This document shows, in pieces, positions 1-8,171 of a DNA stretch of 64,000 nucleotides. The number at the start of each line of letters is the position of its first letter. The first letter of the stretch is position 1. The notes below the pieces were generated by a model. That model saw nothing but the letters and a program-made list of their open reading frames with translations. It searched no databases and was not told where the DNA came from. The position numbers and the translations under genes were made by a program. The DNA is from Dinoroseobacter shibae DFL 12 = DSM 16493 (lineage in GTDB: Bacteria > Pseudomonadota > Alphaproteobacteria > Rhodobacterales > Rhodobacteraceae). The stretch is taken from assembly GCF_000018145.1 (NCBI RefSeq), contig NC_009952.1:3596001-3660000 (forward strand), written 5' to 3'.

Positions 1-1
1 G

Positions 2-388
2 CCCGAGGCGCTCTCGGCAGTATCAGCTTCCGGGGTCGAAACGCTTCTGGACCTGCAACGGCAATTCCCGGCAGCGGCGCGGGCTGGCTTGGCGGAGTCG
101 CTGAAAGCCACGGTCAGTGACGATCCGGTTGACCGTGCCGTAGCGTTCCTTCGGGCACAGGTCGGTGCTCGGTCGCTTGAGCCGCGGGAGGGCGATGACC
201 CGGATGCCGTCCTGTCACGGGCACAAGAAGCCGTCAGCGCCGGGCAGCTCGAAGCCGCGCTTGCCGAGATCTCCACACTTCCCGACGCCGGTCAGGCCGC
301 AATGGCGCCTTGGATCGGGGCCGCCGAGGCCCGTGTCGCCGCGCTCGCCGCGTTCGACACGCTGGCCGCTGAACTGAACTCCAACTGA
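2..388 (+). CDS. Mitofilin/COG4223-like membrane protein, C-terminal part
   Basis: The reading frame is open from the left edge to a stop just before the HemY-like gene, so the true start lies outside the window. The visible 128 residues are Ala/Leu-rich amphipathic helices (LLDLQRQFPAAARAGLAE, AVSAGQLEAALAEISTL, AEARVAALAAFDTLAAEL). This resembles the C-terminal domain of alphaproteobacterial mitofilin-like (Mic60-related) inner-membrane proteins, which usually sit between hemD and hemY-like genes. Only 10 bases separate it from the next gene, so the two are probably co-transcribed. The family call rests on context and helical character because the N-terminal membrane anchor and coiled coil are not visible. 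Confidence 0.65.
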   Translation, partial: PEALSAVSASGVETLLDLQRQFPAAARAGLAESLKATVSDDPVDRAVAFLRAQVGARSLEPREGDDPDAVLSRAQEAVSAGQLEAALAEISTLPDAGQAAMAPWIGAAEARVAALAAFDTLAAELNSN

Positions 389-398
389 GGGCGCCCCG

Positions 399-1907
399 AT
401 GCTTTGGTCACTTCTCAAGATCCTGATTTTCGTCACGCTGGTCGCGGCGCTTACCTTTGGTGCCACCTTACTCATGGAAACGGGAGAACAGGTGCGGATC
501 TCCCTCGCGTCGACGGAGTTCACGCTGTCGCCGGTGGCGGCGGTTGTTCTGTCGCTGGTCCTGCTTGGGGCGGCCTATCTGCTCTTCAAGTTGGCGGGTC
601 TGCTTTTGGCGACTTTAAAGTTCCTCAATGGCGACGAGACAGCCATCTCTCGCTACTTCATGCGGAACCGCGAGCGCAAAGGATTCGAAGCATTGGCGCA
701 GGGCATGATGGCGCTGGCCTCAGGTGAAGGCCGGGTTGCAATGGCCAAGGCCGCGCGGGCCGAACGCTATCTCGGACGACCGGACCTGACACAATTGCTG
801 ACCGCGCAAGCCGCCGAGCTGTCCGGGGACCGCGCCAAGGCGACCGAGACCTACAAGAAAATGCTGACGGACGAGCGCACCAAGTTCGTGGGTGTGCGCG
901 GATTGCTCCATCAGAAGCTGAGCGAGGGCGATACGGAAACCGCCATGGCCTTGGCGGAGAAAGCCTTTGCCCTGAAACCGCGCAATGGCGAGGTCCAGGA
1001 TACACTGCTGCGCCTGCAGGCGGGGGACGAGAACTGGGCGGGCGCGCGCAAGACATTGGCGGCGAAACTCAAATCCGGGGATCTGCCGCGTGACGTGCAC
1101 AAGCGCCGCGATGCCGTTCTGGCCTATAGCGAGGCCGCCGACGCGGTGGAAGCAGGGAAGATGGACAAGGCAGAAGCCCATGCCAACGAGGCGAACCGGC
1201 TGGCACCCGGTCTCGTGCCGTCTGCCGCGCTGGCCGCACGGATGGCCATCCGTGCGGGCAAGCAACGGCAGGCAACCAAGCTGCTGAGGAAAGCGTGGGA
1301 GCTGAACCCACATCCCGAACTGGCCGCAGCATATGCCGAGATTGTCCCGGACGAGACCGCCGCGGCACGGATCAAGCGGTTTGAGGCCTTGGTGAAACCG
1401 AACCCGAACCATGACGAGTCGCGACTGCTGATGGCGGAGCTTTTCATCGCCGCGGAGGATTTCCCCGCCGCCCGAAAAGCCATGGGTGATCTCTACGAGA
1501 CCAAGCCAAACGCCCGGTCGCTCACAATAATGGCGGCAGTAGAGCGCGGCGAAGGTTCGGACGACGCGATCGTGCGTGCGTGGCTGGCAAAGGCAGTCAC
1601 CGCCTCACGCGGGCCGCAATGGACCTGCGAGAACTGCAACAACATCCATGCCTCCTGGACGCCGGTCTGCGGCAATTGTGGTGCGTTCGACTCCCTGTCT
1701 TGGGTGGAACCACCGGAATCCGAAATCGCGCTGACCAACTCAGCTGAGATGCTGCCACTGATCGTCGGAGCCATCGCAGATCAGAGCGCCAAGAAAGACC
1801 CGGAGGAAGAGGTGATTGTGCCCGATGTCGTGGACATCACACCGACCGAGACCGGGGATGATAACGTGTCAAAAGAGGACGAAGCGCCCGCGCAGAAAAG
1901 CGCCTGA
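399..1907 (+). CDS. HemY-like TPR membrane protein with C-terminal zinc ribbon
   Basis: A 502-residue protein with two N-terminal membrane helices (about residues 5-25 and 45-70), as in the HemY_N family. A long helical TPR-type region follows (repeats such as AMALAEKAFALKPRNGEVQDTL and KAEAHANEANRLAPGLVPS). Near residues 405-430 there are two CxxC pairs (CENC and CGNC), a rubredoxin-like metal-binding knuckle. The tail is acidic and low in complexity. The family lies in haem-biosynthesis neighbourhoods and is thought to have a late role in porphyrin metabolism, but no enzymatic activity is established for it. It follows the mitofilin-like gene closely and probably shares its transcript. Confidence 0.85.
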   Translation: MLWSLLKILIFVTLVAALTFGATLLMETGEQVRISLASTEFTLSPVAAVVLSLVLLGAAYLLFKLAGLLLATLKFLNGDETAISRYFMRNRERKGFEALAQGMMALASGEGRVAMAKAARAERYLGRPDLTQLLTAQAAELSGDRAKATETYKKMLTDERTKFVGVRGLLHQKLSEGDTETAMALAEKAFALKPRNGEVQDTLLRLQAGDENWAGARKTLAAKLKSGDLPRDVHKRRDAVLAYSEAADAVEAGKMDKAEAHANEANRLAPGLVPSAALAARMAIRAGKQRQATKLLRKAWELNPHPELAAAYAEIVPDETAAARIKRFEALVKPNPNHDESRLLMAELFIAAEDFPAARKAMGDLYETKPNARSLTIMAAVERGEGSDDAIVRAWLAKAVTASRGPQWTCENCNNIHASWTPVCGNCGAFDSLSWVEPPESEIALTNSAEMLPLIVGAIADQSAKKDPEEEVIVPDVVDITPTETGDDNVSKEDEAPAQKSA

Positions 1908-1981
1908 TCTCCATACTGCTTCTGTCTTGAGCGCAATGGGTCCGGTACCCGGTCCAGACTGATGCCTCGTCGCCGAAGACG

Positions 1982-3307
1982 TCAGTTTTTACCCATATGG
2001 CCCTGCAACCAGATCGCCTTGGACAAGAGCGCGCGGTCTTCTCCACGCCTTCCGACCAGCTGTACGCCAATAGGCAAGCCCTTCTCTGTCTCGGGCAGGG
2101 GCAGCGTCACGCAAGGCGTGCCCATGAAGGTCCACAGCCCGTTGAAAATTGCGTCCCCGGTGCTCGACAAGCCTTCCGGCGCCGCGCCCAGCGCCGAGGG
2201 GCACAGCAGGCAGTCAACCTGCGAGAAAAGCGGATCGAGCGAGGCGTAGAGCGGCTCTCGCTGCATCAGCGCCGCGAGATAGTCCACGGCCGCGCATGCT
2301 GCTCCGGCCTCCATCGCGTCCCGTGTCGCAGCGCTGAGTGCATCCCAACCAGCCGTGCGATACCGACTATAATGCCATGCCATCTCGGCGAAATTGATCC
2401 GTGCGCGCAGGTCCGCGACCTGCTCGAAACTCTCGGGCAGAGATAGCGGGATCGCGCCAAGCGCCTGTGCCAGTTTCTCCAGCGCAGCCTTGGTTTCTGC
2501 CGAGGCCCGGTCCCATTCCGGGGGGCGCACGAAGCCGAAGACCGGCGGGCGCGTAGCCCCGGCAATCGCCGGATGCGCATCCTGTGGGGGGAGCGTGGCC
2601 GGATCGGAATCCTCCGTATCCATCATGCAGGTCAGAGCAAAGGCGGCATCCTCGGCATCCCGCGTGAAAACGCCCAAGGTGTCCAGAGTATGAGACTGCA
2701 TCGTCACCCCCTGCCGAGGGATCGCGCCAAAAGTCGGTTTCACACCCACCACCCCACAGAAGGCCGCGGGCCGTATTACCGAGCCTCCGGTCTGCGTACC
2801 AACAGCAAGAGGCACCATTCCCGCGGCGACACTGGCCGCGGACCCCGCGGACGAACCACCCGGAGTATGGTTCGGATTATGCGGATTCAGGGTCTCCGTC
2901 GGGTTGAGGAAGGCAAGCTCGGTGGTCGTAGTCTTTCCCACGATCACGGCCCCCACCGCCCGCAACCGTGCCGTGATCCAGGCATCCTGATCAGGTTGGC
3001 GGCCCGCATCCGGAGGGGTGCCGTTCTCGGTCGGCATGTCGGCCGTGTCGATCACGTCCTTCAACCCTACCGGAATGCCATGCAAGGGTCCCAGCGCCTT
3101 GCCCTCTGCCTGCGCGGCATCCAGCGCGATTGCCTGTGCCCGCGCCTGGTCCGGATCGAGCCACGCCCAGGCCTTCACCGACGGATCCCGCGCTGCGATC
3201 CTGTCGAGATGCGCATCGAGAAGGGCCAGGGCCGTGACCTCCCCGGTGCGGAGGGCGGCGGACATCTGTTGCAGGCTCAGGTCGGGGAGGTCGGATCGGT
3301 CACTCAT
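1982..3307 (-). CDS. Amidase (amidase signature family)
   Basis: A 441-residue amidase-signature hydrolase. The Ser-cisSer-Lys triad is visible: the lysine in GIPVGLKDVIDT (about K83), the GGSSAGSAASVAAG segment (about 150-163) carrying the cis-serine, and the nucleophile in GTQTGGSVIRPAAFCG (about S176). Length and the C-terminal VTLPLPETEKGLPIGVQLVGRRGED match stand-alone amidases rather than a GatA inside a gatCAB operon; no gatC or gatB is adjacent. The substrate cannot be read from sequence. It converges with the HemY-like gene and diverges from glpK. Confidence 0.85.
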   Translation of the reverse strand: MSDRSDLPDLSLQQMSAALRTGEVTALALLDAHLDRIAARDPSVKAWAWLDPDQARAQAIALDAAQAEGKALGPLHGIPVGLKDVIDTADMPTENGTPPDAGRQPDQDAWITARLRAVGAVIVGKTTTTELAFLNPTETLNPHNPNHTPGGSSAGSAASVAAGMVPLAVGTQTGGSVIRPAAFCGVVGVKPTFGAIPRQGVTMQSHTLDTLGVFTRDAEDAAFALTCMMDTEDSDPATLPPQDAHPAIAGATRPPVFGFVRPPEWDRASAETKAALEKLAQALGAIPLSLPESFEQVADLRARINFAEMAWHYSRYRTAGWDALSAATRDAMEAGAACAAVDYLAALMQREPLYASLDPLFSQVDCLLCPSALGAAPEGLSSTGDAIFNGLWTFMGTPCVTLPLPETEKGLPIGVQLVGRRGEDRALLSKAIWLQGHMGKN

Positions 3308-3433
3308 ACGCTGCAGTTGATGCGATTTGACGCGGATTGAAAAGAGGCGGGTTTAGCCTGCGCATTGGATCGACAGCGCGGGCAGTTCCTCCTAAACCTG
3401 AGGGCGCTGAAGCCACGACCGGGGGAGGGAACC

Positions 3434-4924
3434 GTGCGCCACGTGCTCGCCATTGACCAAGGCACAACTTCGAGCCGCGCCATCGTCTTTGACGCGGATA
3501 TGAACATCGTCTCGATCGCGCAGGAAGAATTTGCGCAGCATTATCCCGATAGCGGCTGGGTGGAACACGATCCCGAGGACTTGTGGGATACGGTATTGCG
3601 GACCTGTCGGAATGTGCTCGAAAGGACCGGGCTGGCTGCTACGGACCTCGCCGGGATCGGGATCACCAACCAGCGCGAGACGACCGTGGTTTGGGACAAG
3701 TCCACCGGCAAACCCATCCACAACGCGATCGTCTGGCAAGACAGGCGCACTGCCCCCTTCTGCGCCGAATTGCGCAAGGCTGGGCATGATGCACTGATCA
3801 CGGCGCAGACCGGCCTTCTGGCAGACCCGTATTTCTCAGGCACCAAGCTGAAATACATTCTCGATACCGTGGAGGGCGCGCGCGACCGTGCCAAGGCAGG
3901 GGAGCTTTTGTTCGGGACCGTCGACAGTTTCCTCATCTGGCGGCTGACGAATGGGGCCGCCCATGTCACCGACGCAACCAACGCGGCGCGCACCATGCTC
4001 TACGACATCCACAAGGGCGCTTGGAGCGCAGAGATCTGCACGCTGTTCGATATCCCCCTCGGGATGCTGCCGCAGGTGCATGACTGCGATGCAGAGTTCG
4101 GGACCTGCACACCCGAGCATCTGGGCGGCGCGGTTCCGATCCTCGGCGTGGCCGGGGACCAACAAGCCGCCACCATAGGGCAGGCCTGCTTTGAGCCGGG
4201 GATGCTGAAGTCGACTTATGGAACGGGGTGCTTTGCGCTTTTGAACACGGGCGAAGCACCGGTCACCTCGACCAACCGGCTTCTCACGACAATCGCCTAC
4301 CAGCTCGACGGAAAACCAACCTATGCGCTCGAAGGCTCGATTTTCGTGGCCGGTGCGGTGGTGCAATGGCTCCGCGACGGGCTGAAATTGATCGCCAACG
4401 CGTCCGAGACGCAGCCGCTGGCCGAGGCCGCCGATCCCCATGATCCCGTGATCCTCGTGCCAGCCTTCACCGGCCTCGGGGCGCCCTACTGGAATGCGGA
4501 GTGTCGCGGGGCGGTCTTTGGCCTCTCGCGCGGGTCGGGTCCGGAAGAGTTCGCCCGCGCCGCCCTAGAAAGCGTCGGTTATCAGACCCGCGACCTGCTG
4601 GAAGCCATGCATAAGGACTGGTCCGATGCCCGCGAAGGGCAACCGACCCTGCGGGTGGATGGTGGCATGACCGCAAGCGACTGGACCATGCAATTCCTCG
4701 CCGACATCATCGACGCGCCAGTCGACCGTCCGAAGATCACGGAAACCACCGCGCTGGGTGTCGCCTGGCTCGCCGGGCAGAAGGCCGGGCTGTACCCGGA
4801 TCGCGCGGGCTTTGCAGCCAACTGGGCTCTGGATCAGCGGTTCGAGCCCAAGATGGACGCCACCACACGCGATACGAAATACGCAGCCTGGAAACGCGCC
4901 GTCGCCGCCGTGCAACAAGCCTGA
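3434..4924 (+). CDS. glpK: Glycerol kinase
   Basis: Phosphorylates glycerol to sn-glycerol 3-phosphate with ATP in the cytoplasm. The N-terminus [18 protein letters not shown] is the FGGY-kinase phosphate-1 motif, and [28 protein letters not shown] and [12 protein letters not shown] are typical of GlpK. An upstream in-frame start (3365) exists, but the GTG at 3434 is preferred: it gives 496 residues, the usual family length, and has a purine-rich ribosome-binding site (ggggaggga) just upstream. No glpF, glpD or glpR lies next to it, so it is a solitary glycerol gene here. A 10-bp perfect hairpin follows the stop. Confidence 0.95.
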   Translation: MRHVLAIDQGTTSSRAIVFDADMNIVSIAQEEFAQHYPDSGWVEHDPEDLWDTVLRTCRNVLERTGLAATDLAGIGITNQRETTVVWDKSTGKPIHNAIVWQDRRTAPFCAELRKAGHDALITAQTGLLADPYFSGTKLKYILDTVEGARDRAKAGELLFGTVDSFLIWRLTNGAAHVTDATNAARTMLYDIHKGAWSAEICTLFDIPLGMLPQVHDCDAEFGTCTPEHLGGAVPILGVAGDQQAATIGQACFEPGMLKSTYGTGCFALLNTGEAPVTSTNRLLTTIAYQLDGKPTYALEGSIFVAGAVVQWLRDGLKLIANASETQPLAEAADPHDPVILVPAFTGLGAPYWNAECRGAVFGLSRGSGPEEFARAALESVGYQTRDLLEAMHKDWSDAREGQPTLRVDGGMTASDWTMQFLADIIDAPVDRPKITETTALGVAWLAGQKAGLYPDRAGFAANWALDQRFEPKMDATTRDTKYAAWKRAVAAVQQA

Positions 4925-4940
4925 ACCCTGAAAACAAGAA

Positions 4941-4984
4941 TGGCGACCGGACGACCAAGGCTTTCACCCTGGCGCCGGTCGCCA
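4941..4984 (+). terminator. Perfect 10-bp hairpin after glpK
   Basis: TGGCGACCGG (4941-4950) pairs exactly with CCGGTCGCCA (4975-4984) across a 24-nt loop, starting 17 bases past the glpK stop. No T-run follows, so it is not a classical intrinsic terminator. It may be a 3'-end stabiliser or work with Rho. Confidence 0.4.
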
Positions 4985-5201
4985 AACTGGTCCGACATTA
5001 CTCGCACCCAAACACTCTTCACTCACTCGTCACCTACGCACTGTCACGCGTCGGACCAACGTTTGGGCCGTGATGCGATCCCGCCGCTTGGGGGAGTGGC
5101 GTCCCAAGGCAATGCAGGATCGGCGCCCATGTCTTACCCGTGCACACATGCACCCGGGATCTCTGTCAGCCGCCGAAGCCGCCGAAAATTCTCTGGAACG
5201 A

Positions 5202-5236
5202 GGCCCTTTCAAACGCGCTATCGGCTTGAAAGGGCC
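5202..5236. repeat. 11-bp perfect inverted repeat
   Basis: GGCCCTTTCAA (5202-5212) and TTGAAAGGGCC (5226-5236) are exact complements separated by 13 bases. Neither side has a T-run, so terminator function is doubtful. Confidence 0.6.
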
Positions 5237-5275
5237 ATCTGTTCCTCTGGTCCACGAACATCGTGATCACTCGTT

Positions 5276-5328
5276 ACACACACACACAAACTCGTACTCA
5301 AGACACACACACATCAAAAACACACACC
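5276..5328. repeat. CA-dinucleotide-rich tract
   Basis: Three interrupted runs of alternating A and C (5276-5288, about 5303-5312 and about 5320-5327) separated by A-rich bases. This simple-sequence tract is out of character with the surrounding high-GC DNA. Confidence 0.8.
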
Positions 5329-5331
5329 AAG

Positions 5332-5431
5332 ATCTTTCGGAGGGCGGGGCAGAAATCGCGTCGCCAGTTGGGGAAAGGGCGATTTACAGAAATCTAAACA
5401 AACGATCTGCGCCTCCGGCCCTCCGAAAGAT
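5332..5431 (+). ncRNA. Candidate structured RNA closed by a 14-bp stem
   Basis: ATCTTTCGGAGGGC (5332-5345) pairs perfectly with GCCCTCCGAAAGAT (5418-5431). The enclosed 72 bases contain a smaller stem, AAATCGC (5353-5359) with GCGATTT (5379-5385), or alternatively GATTT (5381-5385) with AAATC (5391-5395). A further inverted repeat (TGTCCCG/CGGGACA, 5431-5451) abuts it. The strand is unknown: the structure folds on either, and + is given only because a T-rich stretch follows at 5498-5514. It could be a small RNA, the glpK 3' UTR or a protein-binding palindrome. Confidence 0.3.
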
Positions 5432-5512
5432 GTCCCGTTGCAACCGGGACATTCGTAAGTCGTGCCAGCCCCATGAATGGTTCAAACATGACTCAAATTT
5501 TTTGATCTTTTT

Positions 5513-7003
5513 TTAGCAGGGGTCGCCGCGCATGAGACCCCAACCAAATCGGGGGTCATATCCCGAAGGCCCGAGGTCCTCGGCACTGCGCCGAAAGCTT
5601 GCACGCAACTGATCCGTAGTCAGCCGCTGCTGCGCCAGCTTCTGCGCCACAAGCCCGGTGGCGACTGCCGCGGCGTAGGACGTGCCCGAGCGATAGGACC
5701 AGCCACGCCGATCCGGCACCGCGATATCGACGCCCGGCGCCGAGAAATCCATACCCGCCCCGAAACTGGCCCGGCGGTAGATCCGTTTGTCCGCATCGAT
5801 CGCCGTAATCGCAAGAACGCGCGGATCGGCGGCAGGATATCCCAGGGACGGCTCGCCCCGGTTGCCGGCGGCGGCCACCATGATCAGTCCCTGCTGATCG
5901 GCGATCTCCACCAGGGCAGCCAACGCCTCGTTCGGGGGGCCAGCAAGCGACATGTTGACCACGTCTGCACCCCGCTCGACCAGCCAATCGAGACCGAGTG
6001 CGATATTTTCGAGCCGGGCGAGGTCGCGCCCCCCCGCCCGTGCAAACGCCACCACCGAGAGTAACTCCGCCCCAGGTGCGAGACCCGCCGGACCTTGCGT
6101 GGTGGCCTGGCCCGCGATCAGGGCGGCAATCCCCGTGCCATGGGCGGTAGAACCGGGCCGCTCCCGCGGTCTGAGAACCGACAGGCTGGTCACCCGTACA
6201 TTGGTCAGGGACGGCGTGCGCAGATCGAGGGGTCCGTCAATCAGACCGACCCGCACGGGGCGGGTCAGGGTACAGTTGCGCCCCGGATCGGGCCGCACCA
6301 GGGCTGTCGCGAACAGGCGTAGTCCGGCGCGCCCGCCACTGGACTGAGACAAACTGTAGACCGTATGCGTCCCGATGGCCGAACGTATGCCTTCGCGAGC
6401 AAGCAGCGCGCGAGCCTGCGCTTCGGTGAGTGCCCCGGCGAGATCCACAAAGAGAAGGCTCTGACCAAGAGAGCCCAGCCGCTGGGAGCGCAAGATCTGC
6501 GCCCGCGCCCCACGCAGCACGACACGCGCCCGGGCGATCTCCTGGTCCGTACCCGCGAGGACATATTCCGGACCCCCACTGGGAGCGGCCACCTCGTTGC
6601 CGGTGGCGGGGCGAATTGGAACATCCGGAATACGGTCCAAGGCCTCTTCCAAGAGCCTGCCCTGACAAATGCGGCCCGTGCGCAGCGTCCGTTCCACCCC
6701 CAGCAGCAGCCGAACGACCAGTTCGAACTCTCCGTTTCGGGGAGTGCGCTGCAGGCGGGGCATGCGGAAACTGAAACTGGACGCGGTCACGTTCCGGATC
6801 AGCACGCGCACCCGGAAATCGCCGAAATCGAGGAACAAGGTCGCCCGGATCGGCGGGGGGTTGCGCACCCGCGGTATCGTGATCAGGTCGCCGGGATTGA
6901 CGCATTCAGGCAATGCAGGCGCAGTTTGGGCCGCCACCTGTGACGGCGACGACCATAAGAGCCCGACAAGAACCAGCGCCAGAAGCGCCTTGAATGGCTT
7001 CAT
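5513..7003 (-). CDS. Secreted S8 family serine peptidase (subtilase)
   Basis: A 496-residue protein with a signal peptide ending near VAAQ (about residue 26), so it is exported. The subtilisin triad is complete: Asp in GLIDGPLD (about D256), His in AHGTGIAALIAG (about H288) and Ser in SGTSYAAAVATG (about S442), with the oxyanion Asn in AAAGNRG (about N381). A novel-looking beta-rich region lies at about 35-115. Residues about 147-218 can be read as beta-alpha-beta-beta-alpha-beta, like an I9 propeptide. It is the last gene of the sigma/anti-sigma operon and overlaps the anti-sigma stop by 4 bases (ATGA), so the two are translationally coupled. Catalytic class is certain; substrate is unknown. 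The anti-sigma factor is an inferred candidate. Confidence 0.9.
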   Translation of the reverse strand: MKPFKALLALVLVGLLWSSPSQVAAQTAPALPECVNPGDLITIPRVRNPPPIRATLFLDFGDFRVRVLIRNVTASSFSFRMPRLQRTPRNGEFELVVRLLLGVERTLRTGRICQGRLLEEALDRIPDVPIRPATGNEVAAPSGGPEYVLAGTDQEIARARVVLRGARAQILRSQRLGSLGQSLLFVDLAGALTEAQARALLAREGIRSAIGTHTVYSLSQSSGGRAGLRLFATALVRPDPGRNCTLTRPVRVGLIDGPLDLRTPSLTNVRVTSLSVLRPRERPGSTAHGTGIAALIAGQATTQGPAGLAPGAELLSVVAFARAGGRDLARLENIALGLDWLVERGADVVNMSLAGPPNEALAALVEIADQQGLIMVAAAGNRGEPSLGYPAADPRVLAITAIDADKRIYRRASFGAGMDFSAPGVDIAVPDRRGWSYRSGTSYAAAVATGLVAQKLAQQRLTTDQLRASFRRSAEDLGPSGYDPRFGWGLMRGDPC

Positions 7004-7596
7004 TCCTCTATATCAACGCGCAGGACGCGCTCATCCTCTTCCAATTCTGCCGCCAATCCGGCGAGCGAGACATCCTCCCCCGGCAGGAGGATCATACGAA
7101 AAAGCCCCAAGGAGGACGGCCCGTCAATGATCGTCAGCCCACTGTCGCGGACAAGCGCCGAAATCTCGGCCACGGACGCCTCCGGTGAGAACGTGACAAC
7201 CATGGCGGCTGGCTCGCCAGACGCCTGTTCATACAAGGGCTCGGGCCCGGAGCCGCCTTGCAGTCCCAGAACCAAGACGGTCGCGAGACTGGCGGCAAGC
7301 GCGGACCCTACCCCCCAGGCGAGCGCGCGCTGGGGCGGATTGGCTTTCTGGGGTACGGATGCATCTGCATCCAGCGACCGATGCAGTCGCGCCAGCCCGA
7401 ATTCCCCTGGCCCGGTATGAGCCTCGTGGGTTTGCTTCAGGCTCGCCCTCATGGCACGCAAAAGCGCAGCCTCCTGCTGCAACGCGGGATCGCGCGCGAC
7501 GGCCTCTGCCACCCGAGCGCTGTCGGCCTCATCGAGGGAGCCGTTGACCCAGAACGGGAGAAGTTCCTGTAGTTCGGTATTCGTCGCGTCCGACAT
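7000..7596 (-). CDS. Anti-sigma factor with single membrane span
   Basis: The ATG at 7596 is chosen because it overlaps the sigma-factor stop (ATGA) and gives a normal anti-sigma N-terminus; 198 residues. Residues 1-45 (LQELLPFWVNGSLDEADSARVAEAVARDP) match the helical anti-sigma/zf-HC2-like domain but lack the HxxxCxxC zinc motif. One hydrophobic helix lies at about 91-113. The outer domain (about 131-198) reads as beta-alpha-beta-beta-alpha-beta: MVVTF, SVAEISALVRDSG, LTIIDG, GLFRMIL, SLAGLAAELEEDE, VLRVDI. That is the order of an I9 subtilisin propeptide. It probably holds the ECF sigma factor at the membrane until a periplasmic signal arrives. Anti-sigma role is inferred from position and architecture. 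Confidence 0.82.
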   Translation of the reverse strand: MSDATNTELQELLPFWVNGSLDEADSARVAEAVARDPALQQEAALLRAMRASLKQTHEAHTGPGEFGLARLHRSLDADASVPQKANPPQRALAWGVGSALAASLATVLVLGLQGGSGPEPLYEQASGEPAAMVVTFSPEASVAEISALVRDSGLTIIDGPSSLGLFRMILLPGEDVSLAGLAAELEEDERVLRVDIEE

Positions 7597-8171
7597 CAGA
7601 CGTCCCCCATCGTTACACGCCGCCCCTCGAGGCACCGCATCAAGAGCTTCTTGGCGTGGAAAATGCGGGTTTTCACCGTGCCTTCGGGAACGTCCAGGGC
7701 CGCCGCAATCTCGCGGTATCCCTGATCTTCGAAGAATGCGAGTTGGATCGCGGCGCGCTGGTCGAGCTTCAACGTTTCCATGCAAAAGAGCAGATGGGCA
7801 CTGTTCTCGGCCGTGGCCAGACACTGCTCGGGGTTCGGGTCGGTATCGGCCTCCTCCTCAAAGCTGTCGGTCAAGTCGGTACGCGCTGACTTTCTGAACA
7901 CATCAATCACTTTCCGGTAGGCAATCCCGAACACCCAGGATTTCACTGAACTTCGCCCCTCAAAGCGGCCTGCACTGCGCCACACTTCCAGAAAGACGTC
8001 ATGGAGTATGTCGGCTGACTCGAAGGGATCGTTCAATTTTGACCGAATAAATCGGTAGACCGGAGTTTCCAGCGCGCGGTACAGCGCATCGAAAGCGGCG
8101 CGGTCCTCGTTCGCGATCCGCACAAGCAAGTCTGCGAGCCGCGTATTCTCGGCACTTTGCCCATGTGTCAT
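7596..8171 (-). CDS. ECF-type RNA polymerase sigma factor
   Basis: A 191-residue sigma-70 family protein. Region 2 (AFDALYRALETPVYRFIRSKLNDPFESADILHDVFLEVWRSAGRFEG, then WVFGIAYRKVIDVFRK) recognises the -10 element. Region 4 is LKLDQRAAIQLAFFEDQGYREIAAALDVPEGTVKTRIFHAKKLLMRCL, a helix-turn-helix for the -35. There is no region 1 or 3, as expected for the ECF group. Its start overlaps the stop of the outer-membrane protein gene (TGATG) and its stop overlaps the anti-sigma start. It presumably transcribes its own operon; a candidate ECF promoter is marked upstream. Confidence 0.93.
   Translation of the reverse strand: MTHGQSAENTRLADLLVRIANEDRAAFDALYRALETPVYRFIRSKLNDPFESADILHDVFLEVWRSAGRFEGRSSVKSWVFGIAYRKVIDVFRKSARTDLTDSFEEEADTDPNPEQCLATAENSAHLLFCMETLKLDQRAAIQLAFFEDQGYREIAAALDVPEGTVKTRIFHAKKLLMRCLEGRRVTMGDV

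Larger units (their letters stand above)
4925..5512. other. 588-bp convergent intergenic region with inverted repeats
   Basis: This gap lies between the ends of glpK (rightward) and the subtilase gene (leftward). The open frames that cross it have no credible protein character (low-complexity His/Thr runs from CA repeats). It holds four inverted repeats: the post-glpK hairpin; GGCCCTTTCAA at 5202-5212 with its complement at 5226-5236; a 14-bp perfect pair at 5332-5345 and 5418-5431; and TGTCCCG / CGGGACA at 5431-5451. It also carries CA-rich tracts around 5276-5328 and T-runs at 5498-5514. Composition is visibly less GC-rich than the neighbours. No tRNA or known riboswitch was recognised. Confidence 0.6.

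Noticed and set aside
3365-3433. Extended N-terminus for glycerol kinase
   Set aside because: The added 23 residues do not match the family, and the GTG at 3434 has a good ribosome-binding site and gives the standard N-terminus.
5276-5328. Possible CRISPR-like array in the CA-rich repeats
   Set aside because: The repeats are dinucleotide runs of unequal length with no spacer structure and no cas genes anywhere in the window.
5070-5516. Open frame of 148 codons in the glpK-subtilase gap
   Set aside because: Its protein is low complexity with His/Thr runs produced by the CA tract, it has no ribosome-binding site and it overlaps clear inverted repeats; treated as non-coding.
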